Shown here: in pieces, positions 18,264-27,274 of the stretch
Layout of the letters: each line of letters opens with the position of its first letter
Numbering within the stretch: position 1 is the stretch's first letter
NCBI GenBank assembly: GCA_035508495.1
Contig: DATJMX010000073.1
Location: forward strand, 29,778-93,777
DNA: 64,000 bases
From: Candidatus Binataceae bacterium
GTDB taxonomy: Bacteria > Desulfobacterota > Binatia > Binatales > Binataceae
Direction: 5' to 3'
The notes under the pieces: generated by a model
The model's input: the letters and a program-made list of their open reading frames with translations, nothing else
What the model was told of the DNA's origin: nothing
Databases searched by the model: none
Translations under genes and position numbers: made by a program

Positions 18264-21200
18264 TTAGGCAGCGGAATGCGGTTGGTCGGCGCCCAGCAGT
18301 TTGCTCGCGCCGCGCAGCCAGCCGGTCATCCTCAAGAGCTTGAATTGATTGATCGCTTGACCGAGCAGAGCGGCGCCGGCTCGCTCGTCGCCCGGTTCAC
18401 CGCGCCGCAGATACATCAGGGCCTCATCGTAATCGGTGATGGCACGAAGTGGACGCGCGCCCATTTCATCGAGCACTGCGCGCGCCTTGGCGAACCATTC
18501 GACAGCCTCATCATATGCGCCACGTAAGGCGCACAGACGCGCCAGCGCGAGGCGGCTGTCGCGCATCGGCCAGCGAAAGTCAGGAATCAGGACCTTGTCG
18601 CGAATGTTGCGCTCGATCAATTCGATCGAGTCTTGTTGGTTGGCGTACCACAACGTAGCAGCGACATCGCAGGCCACCGCGTTGTAAGTGGCTTCCCACG
18701 GCGCCCCGCGCTCGAGGGCGTTGCGCAGGCTTCCGACAAGCTGCATCGCAAGGTCGGCCCGATCGGTGCGAACCGAAAGATAGGCGCCATTGCTGCACGT
18801 CATGGCGAAGGCCCAGTTGTTCTCGGGCTTGGGCTGAAAGAACAGATCGCTGGTGCCGTCCTCGAACGCCGCGTCCCAACCCTCGTCGAGCGCGATCCGG
18901 AGATCATGCCTGGCGCCCGCCAGGTCGATGTTCGCGAAGTCTGGCGACATCGCTTTGGCGCGAATCGAAAGGACGAGCGCTCTATCACACGCAGCTTGCG
19001 CGGCAGGAAACTCTCCCAGCCCGACGTGGCAAACGGCAACATCAGCCCACGTTCTCGCTGCTTTTGCGATGCGGCCCTGGCGCTCCGCGTCGGCGGCTAT
19101 TCGCTGAAACAGCGGCAGGCTGCGGCGGCAATCGCCGGCGAGAAAGAGCAGCGCGATCGGATATGCGTCGGGATCCTCAATCAACTCGCTACGCGATTCA
19201 TAAGCTGGAGGAAGCTGGCGCTGGCGAATCCGCTCGCGCGGCAACGATTTCAGTACCTCGCGCAGCTGCCGCTGATTCGTTGTATCCGAGCGCATCCCGG
19301 GATTCGACGGATCCGCGGCTTCCTCACGCAAGAGATCAAGTTCTCTAAGACTGGCCCAGACGATATCGCGCCGATCGCCGATGTGGAGCAGCCCTGATCC
19401 GGCCAGCTCCCAGGCGGCACTCGTCAGTCCAGCGGAATGCATGGCGAACGCAGCGCTTTCAAAGTAGTCGGCAGCGGCGGCGGCTCCTTCCAGGCGGGCG
19501 ATGATTTCGCCGGCTTCGCGTGCGATCTTTGCCGCTTCCTCGCGCTCCAGAGTCCAGATCATAGCCAACCCAAGGCGCGCCAGAATGCGTGCCCGCCGCG
19601 GGTCGTCCGCAGCAAGGAGTTCGAGCGCGATGCGAAGAAACGACACGGTTTCGTCGTAGGCGTAGGCGAGTTCAGCGTTGTCAGCGGCAGCAATCGCGTA
19701 CTCCACGCCGCGGGTCGCGCCGGAGGCCTTCCCCGCCCGCCAGAAATGGTAGGCGACTTCGGCCGCATGCTCGGTCGCCCGCTCACTCCAGGCCGCTTCC
19801 ATCGCTTCGGCAATTTTCTGATGCGTCCGAGTTCGCCGCAGCGGATTCAGTTGCGAATAGAGGGTGTTACGGATGATGGCGTGGGTGAACTCGAGATTCT
19901 CGTCACTGCCGGCCGAGCGCAGAATGCTCGCGCCCATGGCTTCTTCGGCCGCGTTCAGGGCGGCCTCTTCGTCCATGCCCGCTACGGCAGCTGCGATCGA
20001 AAATGAAAACGCACCCTTGAAAGCGCCGGCGACCTGGAGGAACCGGTTGGTTTCATCTGATAGTCGAACCAGTCGGCCCTCGACGAGCGCTCGCACGCTC
20101 TCGGGAATTCCGCCCTCGGTCGAGCTGGCGAGCGCTCTCCATCCAGTTCCTTCGCTCAGAATCTTCCCCGATTCTTTCAAGTGCAGCAGCAGCTCGCGGA
20201 TAAAAAAGGGATTGCCGTCGGTCTCATTGGCAATAGCGGCTACCGCCTTATCAGGTGCGCGCTCGTCGCCGATAGTCTCGAGCAGCTCAGAAAGCTCGGC
20301 GGATGTGAGGCCGTCCAACTTCAATCGCTCGAAGTTTGGAAGCCGCGAGATTGCCGCGATAGCCGAGGCGAGCGGATGACGGCGATCGATTTCAGAATCT
20401 CTGTAGGCGCCTATCAACAGAATACCGGCGTCGCCAACGACCCGGCTCAGGTGATGCAGGATAGCGCTGGTGCCGCGATCGGCCCAATGGAGGTCGTCGA
20501 GAATCAGAACCAGCGGTCGGTCGCGCGAAATCTCGATGAAGAATCTTCCGATTGCATCGAGCATGCGCGACCGCTCTTCGTCCTTGTCGAACGCCGGCGG
20601 ATCGGAAACATCGGGGAGCAAGCTGCGCAAGCCAGGCGCGATACGCACGAGCAGTGGAGCTGAAGGGCCCACGACTCGCTCGAGTTCTTTGCGATCGACG
20701 CTTTGCGCATAATTGGTCAGCGCCTCGGCAAAGGGCGAATATGGCGGGTACCATTCGCCCTCGTAGCAACTGCCCTGTAATACCTGCGCTCCGTTTGCCC
20801 TTGCGATCTCGCTGAACTCTTCGAGGAGGCGGGTCTTTCCGATCCCCGCTTCGCCCGTCAGCATCGCAATCGCGCCCTTCCCGGCCGATGCGCCTCCGAG
20901 TTTTTCGACTAGCTTATCCAGTTGCGACACGCGGCCGACGAAGGGGGTGCGATTGATTAACGACGATGGATTCTTGCGCTCGAAGATTACTTCGCAGATA
21001 TCGACCGGCTGGCTGATGCCTTTGAGCGCGAAGGCGCCCAGTTCGTGAAACCTGAGCGACTGCCGGGCGGCCAGGAAGTCGGCGATCAATTTGCTGCACA
21101 GAATCTGGCCGCCCTCGGCCTTATCACACAGGCGCCGGGCCAGAACCAGGGGCGTGCCGAAATATCCACCTTCGCGTTTCAGCACTTCGCCGGCGTGAAC

Positions 21201-21557
21201 TCCGGCTCGAATCTGAAGTCTTTTTCCTGAGACGGGACGATAGGACGCCTGCTGGATGCTGATCGCGCATTGCACCGCAGCAGCGCTCGAAGAGAATGCG
21301 GCCAGCATGCCGTCGCCCAGCCATTCCAATTCTTCGCCGCCGCCTGAGCTGACGGCATCGGACATCATTTTGTGAACCAATCCGAACGTGTGCTGCGCTG
21401 CTTCGTCGCCAACTTGCTGCAGAAAGGCGGTCGAAGCCACCAGATCGGTGAACAGAAAGGTCAGCGTTTCTGATTGAGGCACCCTTATCGCCTTCGAACC
21501 GCTTGGCGAGCCATCGACCGAATGGTTCGCTACCAATTCGAGCGTGAAGATTACCAT
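18264..21557 (-). CDS. Class III cyclase-like domain fused to AAA ATPase and helical repeats
   Basis: A 1097-residue signalling protein. Residues about 30-190 form a class III nucleotidyl cyclase homology domain: FLFTDLV with metal Asp38, LGDGMLAAF with Asp82, then FGTPLVLARRLCDKA. A STAND/AAA-type ATPase follows (Walker A GEAGIGKT at 235-242, Walker B LILDDLHWAD), then about 600 residues of TPR-like helical repeats. No C-terminal HTH is visible. Two usually conserved cyclase residues look changed: the Lys before LGDG is Glu, and the Asn of VNxAAR appears replaced, so catalysis is doubtful and the domain may bind nucleotide only. Frames extend to 21587; ATG 21557 is a likelier start. Confidence 0.85.
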   Translation of the reverse strand: MVIFTLELVANHSVDGSPSGSKAIRVPQSETLTFLFTDLVASTAFLQQVGDEAAQHTFGLVHKMMSDAVSSGGGEELEWLGDGMLAAFSSSAAAVQCAISIQQASYRPVSGKRLQIRAGVHAGEVLKREGGYFGTPLVLARRLCDKAEGGQILCSKLIADFLAARQSLRFHELGAFALKGISQPVDICEVIFERKNPSSLINRTPFVGRVSQLDKLVEKLGGASAGKGAIAMLTGEAGIGKTRLLEEFSEIARANGAQVLQGSCYEGEWYPPYSPFAEALTNYAQSVDRKELERVVGPSAPLLVRIAPGLRSLLPDVSDPPAFDKDEERSRMLDAIGRFFIEISRDRPLVLILDDLHWADRGTSAILHHLSRVVGDAGILLIGAYRDSEIDRRHPLASAIAAISRLPNFERLKLDGLTSAELSELLETIGDERAPDKAVAAIANETDGNPFFIRELLLHLKESGKILSEGTGWRALASSTEGGIPESVRALVEGRLVRLSDETNRFLQVAGAFKGAFSFSIAAAVAGMDEEAALNAAEEAMGASILRSAGSDENLEFTHAIIRNTLYSQLNPLRRTRTHQKIAEAMEAAWSERATEHAAEVAYHFWRAGKASGATRGVEYAIAAADNAELAYAYDETVSFLRIALELLAADDPRRARILARLGLAMIWTLEREEAAKIAREAGEIIARLEGAAAAADYFESAAFAMHSAGLTSAAWELAGSGLLHIGDRRDIVWASLRELDLLREEAADPSNPGMRSDTTNQRQLREVLKSLPRERIRQRQLPPAYESRSELIEDPDAYPIALLFLAGDCRRSLPLFQRIAADAERQGRIAKAARTWADVAVCHVGLGEFPAAQAACDRALVLSIRAKAMSPDFANIDLAGARHDLRIALDEGWDAAFEDGTSDLFFQPKPENNWAFAMTCSNGAYLSVRTDRADLAMQLVGSLRNALERGAPWEATYNAVACDVAATLWYANQQDSIELIERNIRDKVLIPDFRWPMRDSRLALARLCALRGAYDEAVEWFAKARAVLDEMGARPLRAITDYDEALMYLRRGEPGDERAGAALLGQAINQFKLLRMTGWLRGASKLLGADQPHSAA

Positions 21558-21640
21558 CTCTAACTGTATTAGAACAACTAGAAGCATCTCACAGTTAGTA
21601 GAGACGGCAATAGATAAGGTCTGACTGAGCTATGAAAATG

Positions 21641-21670
21641 CGCAAGGCCCGAATTGCTTCGGGCCTTGCG
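21641..21670 (-). terminator. Rho-independent terminator of amt
   Basis: A 13-bp perfect stem (CGCAAGGCCCGAA and its complement) closes a four-base loop. On the minus strand it is followed by CATTTTC. It lies between the amt stop and the start of the cyclase-like gene. Confidence 0.7.
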
Positions 21671-21755
21671 TGGTTTTGAGCCGATTATCGCGAGCGATGG
21701 AGGAAGATCGGCCGGCTCCTTGTGGAGAGGAGCCGGCCAATCCGGCAGAAGCGTA

Positions 21756-23321
21756 TCAACCCGCTTCTTTCATTTTGATCTTCGGCAACTTGGTGCCCGT
21801 GCGTCGTCCGACCGGAACATCGTCGATCGTCTTGGGGCATCCGTCGTCGCCCGTCACGACATACTCGGGATATGCCGGGAAGCCGTGCTCGCTGATGTCC
21901 AACCCTTCGATTTCGCCCTCGGTCGGGATACGCAAGCGGAAGGCGAAGTGCACTGCATACATCAGCGCCATCGCGGCGATAAACGTCGCAAGCGTGATCG
22001 AGAAGCTGCCGATCATCTGCGCCTTGAGCACTCCGAATCCGCCGCCGTAGAAGAGTCCTGTGACTACAGTGCTCGTGTCAGCTCCGAGCGGAGTCGGCGA
22101 GCCGTACTTGCCCGCGGCGAAGAGGCCCAGCGAGAGCGTGCCCCAGATACCTGCGATAGCGTGCACAGGAACTGCGCCGATCGGATCGTCGATACGCAGG
22201 TATTCGAGCAGATCGATACCCCACACCACGACGATGCCGGCGCCAATTCCGAGCAGGAACGCCCCCTCGGGATCAACCCAGTAACAGGGGCATGTGATTG
22301 CGACGAGTCCCGCGAGGAATCCGTTGACGGTCAGAGCCAAATCCCACTTTCGACCCTTGATGTATGAGTAGAAGAGCGAGGTCAGTCCGGCCGAGCAAGC
22401 CGCGAGCGTGGTGTTAAAGGAGACGCGGCCAATACCCTGTGCATCGAGGGCAGACAGCGTGCTGCCAGGGTTAAAGCCGTACCATCCGAACCACAGAATC
22501 AATCCTCCGGTCGCGCCGATAATCAAATCGTGCGGTTTCATCGGTTGTCCGCCGTCGCGCTTGAACACGCGGCCGAGACGGGGACCGAGCACGATTGCGC
22601 CAGCCAGAGAGATTACGCCGCCGATAGTATGAACGACAGTCGAACCGGCGAAGTCATGGAACGGGATCGGACCCATGTTGGCGAGCCATCCGTCCGGACC
22701 CCAGGCCCAGTGGCCGATGATCGGATAGATGAAGCCGGTGACGCCGACGCTATATAGCAAGTCGCCGATAAAATCGCAGCGGCCGATCATTGCGCCGGAG
22801 GTAACCGTCGAGCAGGTATCCGCAAATGCATACTGGAATACCCAGTACGCAAGCAGCGGAACACCAGTCGTTCCATAGGTGGCGGGAAGTCCATGCAGCA
22901 GAAATCCCGTCGTGCCGATCCAGGGCGTGCCGGGGCAGAACATGAAGGCGAAGCCCCACGCCCAGAAGGTCACGCCGCAGATGCAAGTATCGGCGATACC
23001 TTCGACCAGGATGTTAACTGTCTCGCGGGAGCGCGCGAACCCCGACTCCAGCATCACGAATCCGACCTGCATGCAGAACACCAGGTAGGCCGCGACCAGA
23101 GTCCACACCGTGTTAATAGCGTTGATGTGAGGAGGCGGAAGCGGTGGAGTCGCGTCAGCGTATGCCGCGTTGGGCAAATACCACTTCGAAATGAGTAGTA
23201 CGACGATGCCGAGGCCGATCATCTTGCCCAGCATCAAGTAGGCAGCGTTTTTCCGTATCGACGGATCACGCCACCGCTCCTTAAACAAATGATAGAAAGA
23301 AACTATACCTTCAGCGAGCAC
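21756..23321 (-). CDS. amt: Ammonium transporter
   Basis: Inner-membrane ammonium channel of the Amt/Rh family, 521 residues with 11 core membrane spans plus an extra hydrophobic N-terminal segment (about residues 28-46) that may be a signal or anchor. Signatures are HDFAGSTVVHTIGG (the Asp-x3-Ser and first pore His), the GATGG and GWYGFNPGS blocks, and VPVHAIAGIWG (second pore His). The start is GTG 23321, supported by GGAGGGAG eight bases before it. A good sigma-54 promoter lies about 116 bases upstream, consistent with nitrogen control. No glnK (PII) gene adjoins it, which is unusual for amt. Confidence 0.95.
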   Translation of the reverse strand: MLAEGIVSFYHLFKERWRDPSIRKNAAYLMLGKMIGLGIVVLLISKWYLPNAAYADATPPLPPPHINAINTVWTLVAAYLVFCMQVGFVMLESGFARSRETVNILVEGIADTCICGVTFWAWGFAFMFCPGTPWIGTTGFLLHGLPATYGTTGVPLLAYWVFQYAFADTCSTVTSGAMIGRCDFIGDLLYSVGVTGFIYPIIGHWAWGPDGWLANMGPIPFHDFAGSTVVHTIGGVISLAGAIVLGPRLGRVFKRDGGQPMKPHDLIIGATGGLILWFGWYGFNPGSTLSALDAQGIGRVSFNTTLAACSAGLTSLFYSYIKGRKWDLALTVNGFLAGLVAITCPCYWVDPEGAFLLGIGAGIVVVWGIDLLEYLRIDDPIGAVPVHAIAGIWGTLSLGLFAAGKYGSPTPLGADTSTVVTGLFYGGGFGVLKAQMIGSFSITLATFIAAMALMYAVHFAFRLRIPTEGEIEGLDISEHGFPAYPEYVVTGDDGCPKTIDDVPVGRRTGTKLPKIKMKEAG

Positions 23322-23686
23322 TGGCTATTCTCCCTCCTGCTTGGGGTTTTGCTATTTGCTCCTCGCGACATCGAAGACCCGGGTCATCGACTAATCGCTC
23401 GTTGCGCTAGCGAGCAGACGAGTCGAGGGCTGCATCAGCAACGGACGTGCCGTATCGCGCGAAACGAAGATTTAGTTCCGCCGCGGGAAGTGCATCTACG
23501 ACTAGTAGGTGATATAGGTTCACCGGGTAGTCGCGGTTTTTGCGTCCGAATTACTCAGATGCCGCGACACTGAGATTGCGATGTGCAACGCGACTGCCCA
23601 TTTAATCGGCAGATGCCGACGAAATATCGGGCGTCGATCGAGGGACGAAGAAAGCGGTGCTTGGTGAGCGGGAAAACGGAGCGGAA
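23322..23686. promoter_or_regulatory. Regulatory gap between amt and the response regulator
   Basis: No gene is seen. It carries the sigma-54 promoter of amt (23437-23452) and, about 70 bases upstream of it, an imperfect dyad GGTGA-N7-TCACC (23508-23524) that might be an activator site. The right part is the downstream region of the response regulator, which reads away from amt's promoter side. Confidence 0.5.
23437..23452 (-). promoter_or_regulatory. Sigma-54 (-24/-12) promoter of amt
   Basis: On the minus strand the bases read CGGCACGTCCGTTGCT against the consensus TGGCACG-N4-TTGCW. Only the first base differs, and GG and GC are exactly ten bases apart. It points at amt. RpoN/NtrC control of ammonium transporters is well established in Proteobacteria. 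Confidence 0.75.
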
Positions 23687-24307
23687 TTAACGATTTTGAA
23701 CGGCGACGAGACCCGTTCTTATCGCGTAGTGCGTCAGTTCCATGCGATCGCGGATGCCAAGTTTCTGAAAAACGTTGGTCAGGTGCGTCTTGACGGTGTT
23801 CTCGCTGACCGACAGCGCCTCGGCAACTTCGGCGTTGCGCATCCCCATCGCAACGAAGCGCACGATCTCGGACTCGCGAATCGTGAGCCGCTTGGCGCCC
23901 GCCGTGTCGGACCGCGCAAACGCGGCTTGCAGCACCGGCGGCATCCACACATGTCCTTCTGCCACCGCGTGAATCGCCGTCACCAGCGTCTCGATCGCAA
24001 AACGTTTCTGCACGATCGCGCGCGCGCCGAACCGCAGCGCCATCATCCCGTTTTCCACGCTCTCACTGGCGGTAAGCACGATCACGGCGGCCTTTTCCGC
24101 CAGCGCCGGGATGTCGTCCATCGACCAGCGCTCGAGCTGCAAATCGAGCAACACGATGTCGCACGCAAGTTCCGCCATGACCGCCGGAAGCTTGCCCGCC
24201 CGATCGACTTCGGCCACCACCTCGACATCCGGCTGCAGCATCAAAAGAGAAATGAGTCCCTGCCGAAACAGGGCATGATCGTCGGCGATTATCAAACGTA
24301 TCGGCAT
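23687..24307 (-). CDS. NarL/FixJ-type response regulator
   Basis: A 206-residue two-component regulator. The N-terminal receiver has the acidic pair in IIADDH (residues 9-10), phospho-acceptor Asp55 in LLDLQL, the Thr/Ser switch in VLTAS, and Lys in IVQKRF. The C-terminal LuxR-type HTH (about 140-195) has LTIRESEIVRF and SENTVKTHLTNVF. GTG 24313 is also in frame; ATG 24307 with AGGAT ten bases before it is preferred. No sensor kinase is adjacent, and whether it has any link to the ammonium transporter is unknown. Confidence 0.9.
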   Translation of the reverse strand: MPIRLIIADDHALFRQGLISLLMLQPDVEVVAEVDRAGKLPAVMAELACDIVLLDLQLERWSMDDIPALAEKAAVIVLTASESVENGMMALRFGARAIVQKRFAIETLVTAIHAVAEGHVWMPPVLQAAFARSDTAGAKRLTIRESEIVRFVAMGMRNAEVAEALSVSENTVKTHLTNVFQKLGIRDRMELTHYAIRTGLVAVQNR

Positions 24308-24374
24308 CGTCACGGCTATCCTGCCCGAAAAATCAGCAAGATGCGCGCCAGCGCGTCAAGGCCAATCAACGCAA

Positions 24375-24653
24375 ATGTCTGATCAAACCTCATTCAGCGT
24401 ATTCGTCCCCTCCCCCGCACATCAAGCGACCGTTGGCATGTCGTCGGCCGCCGCCGCGCTCGTCGCGTGGCCGCTCATGCTCATCGCCGCGATGGCGGCG
24501 ATGCGGATGCTGCGCCTGCGGCGGCTGCGCAGCAAAGTTCGGTTCGTCTATTCGGGAGGACGCTCGCGCACTCCGGGCCGAATCATCAAGCCGGTTCTGC
24601 ATGCGCGCGCGATGAATCCGACGCCCATTCGGCCCGGCACTCGCCGCCGATAG
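24375..24653 (+). CDS. Doubtful small protein with one hydrophobic segment (92 aa)
   Basis: An open frame of 92 codons with a hydrophobic stretch (about residues 22-44) followed by a very Arg-rich tail (MRMLRLRRLRSKVRF). It has no clear ribosome site and no recognised family. Arg-rich composition is common in chance frames of GC-rich DNA, so this may not be a gene. It is listed because it fills an otherwise empty 440-base interval between the divergent response regulator and the HPP-like gene. Confidence 0.25.
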   Translation: MSDQTSFSVFVPSPAHQATVGMSSAAAALVAWPLMLIAAMAAMRMLRLRRLRSKVRFVYSGGRSRTPGRIIKPVLHARAMNPTPIRPGTRRR

Positions 24654-24752
24654 CTGTCACTCCCCTGGAGTGAATATTTCCGAAGTTCGTCGACTTGTTC
24701 GTCGGCCCTGTTCCGAAGGTTCTGCTAGAACGATGCGAGCCTCGGAGGTCTG

Positions 24753-25709
24753 ATGGAACCAGAGCCGCAGAATTCGCGACGCCTGGCGGGCGAAGCGCTG
24801 GCGCTTGTCTATATCGCAGTGGTCGCGACCATCGCGGCGATCAGCGGCGCAGTCTATGTCATGTTTCCGGAGCTGGGTGCCCTGTCGCACGACATCATGA
24901 CGCGGCCGCGCGGCTCGTGGGCGCGCGCGCCGATCCTGCTGATAGTCACTCCCGTCGCGACGGCCGCGATCGGAACGCTCGTCACGCGGCATCTTCCATA
25001 TGGCTATTTGTCCGTGATGCTTACGGTAGGCGGCGCGCTGACCGTTTTACTAGCGCTGCGGTCGCCCATCGCGCCTGCGATATCAGCGGGATTCCTGCCG
25101 CTGGTGCTCGGGGTGAAGAGCTGGTGGTATCCGCCGGCGATCGTGCTCAGCACTTCGATGCTCGCGGCGCTGTCATACGTGTGGCGGCGGCAAATCGGCG
25201 CGAACGAGAGCCTTCGCCAGCGTCCAGCTTACGAAGTCAGCTCCGGAGAAGAATCGCTCGCGCAAATCGCAGCGCTATTGTTGTTCGTGCTGGCCGGCGT
25301 GTTCCTGGTCAAACTGACGAATTTGCGATTCATTCTTTTTCCGCCACTCGTGGTTATCGGCTTTGAGATGTTCGTGCACAGCGCGCACTGCCCGTGGGCA
25401 TCGCGGGCGATGCGATTGCCGATCGTATGTCTGCTATCGGCGAGCGGCGGACTGCTCGCGCATCATCTGCTCGGTGTCGGGCCGCTCGCGGCGATCGCCA
25501 GTATGGCGTGGGGCGTCGCGATGCTTCGTCTGTTCGATCTGCACGTGCCGCCCGCGCTTGCCGTCGCGCTGCTGCCCCAAGTAATGGAAGCGCCGACAAT
25601 TCTCTATCCGCTGTCGGTCGGCGTCGGCACGTCACTGCTGAGCGGCTCGTTCGTCTTGTATCAACAATTCCGCGAAGCCCGCCTTCAACCAGTTGACTCC
25701 CGCTCCTGA
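24753..25709 (+). CDS. Multi-spanning membrane protein, HPP-family-like
   Basis: A 318-residue integral membrane protein with about eight hydrophobic segments in two similar halves; the halves are separated by a hydrophilic stretch near residues 150-170. The arrangement (GAVYVMFPELGALSHDIM then a Ser/Trp/Ala-rich turn) resembles the HPP family, some members of which are involved in nitrite transport. The match is from memory of family appearance and is only moderate. ATG 24753 follows GGAGG with good spacing. A long hairpin lies directly after the stop. Substrate unknown. Confidence 0.6.
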   Translation: MEPEPQNSRRLAGEALALVYIAVVATIAAISGAVYVMFPELGALSHDIMTRPRGSWARAPILLIVTPVATAAIGTLVTRHLPYGYLSVMLTVGGALTVLLALRSPIAPAISAGFLPLVLGVKSWWYPPAIVLSTSMLAALSYVWRRQIGANESLRQRPAYEVSSGEESLAQIAALLLFVLAGVFLVKLTNLRFILFPPLVVIGFEMFVHSAHCPWASRAMRLPIVCLLSASGGLLAHHLLGVGPLAAIASMAWGVAMLRLFDLHVPPALAVALLPQVMEAPTILYPLSVGVGTSLLSGSFVLYQQFREARLQPVDSRS

Positions 25710-25760
25710 GCGCACGAGCAAGGACATAGTGAATGCTCATTGATTCACTTGCCCGTGCTC
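25709..25760 (+). terminator. Long nested stem-loop after the HPP-like gene
   Basis: Inner arms AGTGAAT (25728-25734) and ATTCACT (25743-25749) enclose eight bases. Outer arms GCACGAGCAA and TTGCCCGTGC pair with one mismatch. TAAAAATTTC follows. A second imperfect hairpin of the TCCCTCTCCCTG...CAGGGGAGGGA type lies at 25813-25837. Confidence 0.5.
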
Positions 25761-25872
25761 TAAAAATTTCTCTTCCTTACAGACCCATGGAGAGGTCGGT
25801 GCTCCTCTGAAATCCCTCTCCCTGGTCAGGGGAGGGAATAAAGGGAAGGGAGAATCCGCGTGGAGTGCAAAT

Positions 25873-26211
25873 ATGCCGGATATCAAACTGTACCAGTTCA
25901 TTCCGGTGTTGGGACGCGAATCGGCGTCGCCATTCTCCGTCAAACTCCATTATGCATTCCGCTACAAGTGTGTCCCGTTTGAAGTAATCAATATCGGTAA
26001 TCCATCCGAACTCAAGAAATATACAAATCGCGGCAAGCTGCCCGTCGCCGCGGCCGAGGTGCGCAAACTAAAGCGTCTGCTCGCCCATTACGAGCGCACG
26101 CTGCCGCGGTCGCCCAAGCAGCCTGTTCAGAAGGGATCCCGCGGCGGAAAGCACGCCCTTGACGCCGCGTCAGGCAAGCGAGTATCGCAAACAGGGAGGA
26201 CCTTAGAATGA
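25873..26211 (+). CDS. Truncated glutathione S-transferase-like N-domain with unrelated tail
   Basis: A 112-residue product. Residues 1-58 resemble the first half of a GST thioredoxin-like domain: IKLYQFIP, SPFSVKLHYAFRYKCVPFEV and the NRGKLPV turn. After that the sequence departs (basic, VRKLKRLLAHYERTL...), with no glutathione-binding DSxxI motif and no helical C-domain, in this frame or the neighbouring ones. It may be a remnant or a small derived protein. A GGAGTG precedes the ATG. Its stop overlaps the start of the next gene (ATGA), which suggests that translation of this frame is real and coupled. Confidence 0.55.
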   Translation: MPDIKLYQFIPVLGRESASPFSVKLHYAFRYKCVPFEVINIGNPSELKKYTNRGKLPVAAAEVRKLKRLLAHYERTLPRSPKQPVQKGSRGGKHALDAASGKRVSQTGRTLE

Positions 26212-26636
26212 ACTTTCAATGGTCCGGACAATCCGCTGGATTTGTAGTGATCGTGGCGACTCTGGGCTTCGTGTTGGGCAGCTCCACGGGCTCCCGTGCG
26301 CAATACGGCATCAGTTCGATGACACAGTCTGCGCAGGCGCTGACTGGCGATCAGCAGTCGGCGGCCAACCGCGCACTATGCGCCGCCGTGGGAAGCCAGG
26401 TTCCCAATCCCGCCTCCGCGTCGCCTTCGCTCCTCAGCAGTCCATCGGTGATTTCCACCGCGGCTTCGACATTCGCAGGCAGCGCCAACCTGCCGCTGCC
26501 GAGCGCAACCAGCATGCTGCAGACATACGTGGCGCAGCACGCTACCGACATCCTGGCGTCGTGCGCAGTGAGCAACGCGACCGGCGGCATAACCTCGAAG
26601 ATTCCTGGAGCCAGCAGCTTGCCCTCCATACCCTGA
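26208..26636 (+). CDS. Small secreted protein, unknown family (142 aa)
   Basis: A 142-residue protein with an export signal (hydrophobic residues about 10-27, then SSTGSRAQ). The mature part is rich in Ser, Ala, Pro and Thr and has two Cys (CAAVGS and ASCAVS) that could form one disulfide. No family is recognised. It has a strong ribosome site, GGGAGG, and overlaps the GST-like frame by four bases. Confidence 0.65.
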   Translation: MNFQWSGQSAGFVVIVATLGFVLGSSTGSRAQYGISSMTQSAQALTGDQQSAANRALCAAVGSQVPNPASASPSLLSSPSVISTAASTFAGSANLPLPSATSMLQTYVAQHATDILASCAVSNATGGITSKIPGASSLPSIP

Positions 26637-26745
26637 ATGCCTTGAGCTTGAAATCCGACGATCGCGCAGACAACTGGGAGGCTCGATCGCCGTCCGCTCA
26701 TTTTCCATCTCGCCGGGCGCGTGCCGACGATTTATTATTTGGAAC

Positions 26746-27231
26746 ATGAACGCACGCAGGAAGCTCAACACGATCTTCGCGGCTCTAGCTGTCGCCGCGG
26801 CAGTCAGCGTTCCTTTTTCGTATGCAGGCACGGCGGATAACCTGAAGCTCGCGCCCGACCTTTCATTTACCGATGATTCGAGCGCGAACTTTCCAATCGT
26901 CACGAATCCAGGTGACGCGGCCGGGCCCGTAGCCAACGAGGCTACGGTGATTTTCTTCGGTACGGCGCATTGCTGGAACACCAATCGCGAGGCCGAGCGC
27001 CTGGTTGCGCTCTATCCGAAGTATCGCGGCAAGATGCATTTCGTGATCGTCGATCTGAATAACGTCTCCGCGGACCAGAAGCCGCTGGTCGCGAAGTATT
27101 ATCGCGGCGCAATCCCAACGATCGCCATCGTGGATTCCAGCGGGCACGTAATCTACGACCGCGCCGGCGAGACCGCGGCCGATCGCGGCGACACTTCGAA
27201 TCTTCAGAGCCTCCTGAACTCTGCGCACTGA
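26746..27231 (+). CDS. Exported thioredoxin-fold protein with a single active-site cysteine
   Basis: A 161-residue protein. A signal peptide spans about 1-27 (ALAVAAAVSVPFSYAG) and is followed by a thioredoxin fold. The active-site strand reads VIFFGTAHCWNT: Cys76 is present, but the resolving position of the CxxC is Thr79, and Cys76 is the only cysteine in the protein. The cis-proline loop is intact (GAIPTIAIVD). Such a monothiol site cannot make an intramolecular disulfide; it could serve as an isomerase, glutathionylation or binding domain in the periplasm. A hairpin terminator follows nine bases after the stop. Confidence 0.75.
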   Translation: MNARRKLNTIFAALAVAAAVSVPFSYAGTADNLKLAPDLSFTDDSSANFPIVTNPGDAAGPVANEATVIFFGTAHCWNTNREAERLVALYPKYRGKMHFVIVDLNNVSADQKPLVAKYYRGAIPTIAIVDSSGHVIYDRAGETAADRGDTSNLQSLLNSAH

Positions 27232-27239
27232 AGATATGT

Positions 27240-27262
27240 GGCGGGGCGCTGAACGCCCCGCC
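27240..27262. terminator. Bidirectional hairpin between convergent genes
   Basis: A nine-bp GC stem (GGCGGGGCG and its complement) with loop CTGAA lies in the 43-base gap between the thioredoxin-like gene and the convergent lipoprotein gene. No strong T-run is present. Confidence 0.5.
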
Positions 27263-27274
27263 CTCTGACTCGAG

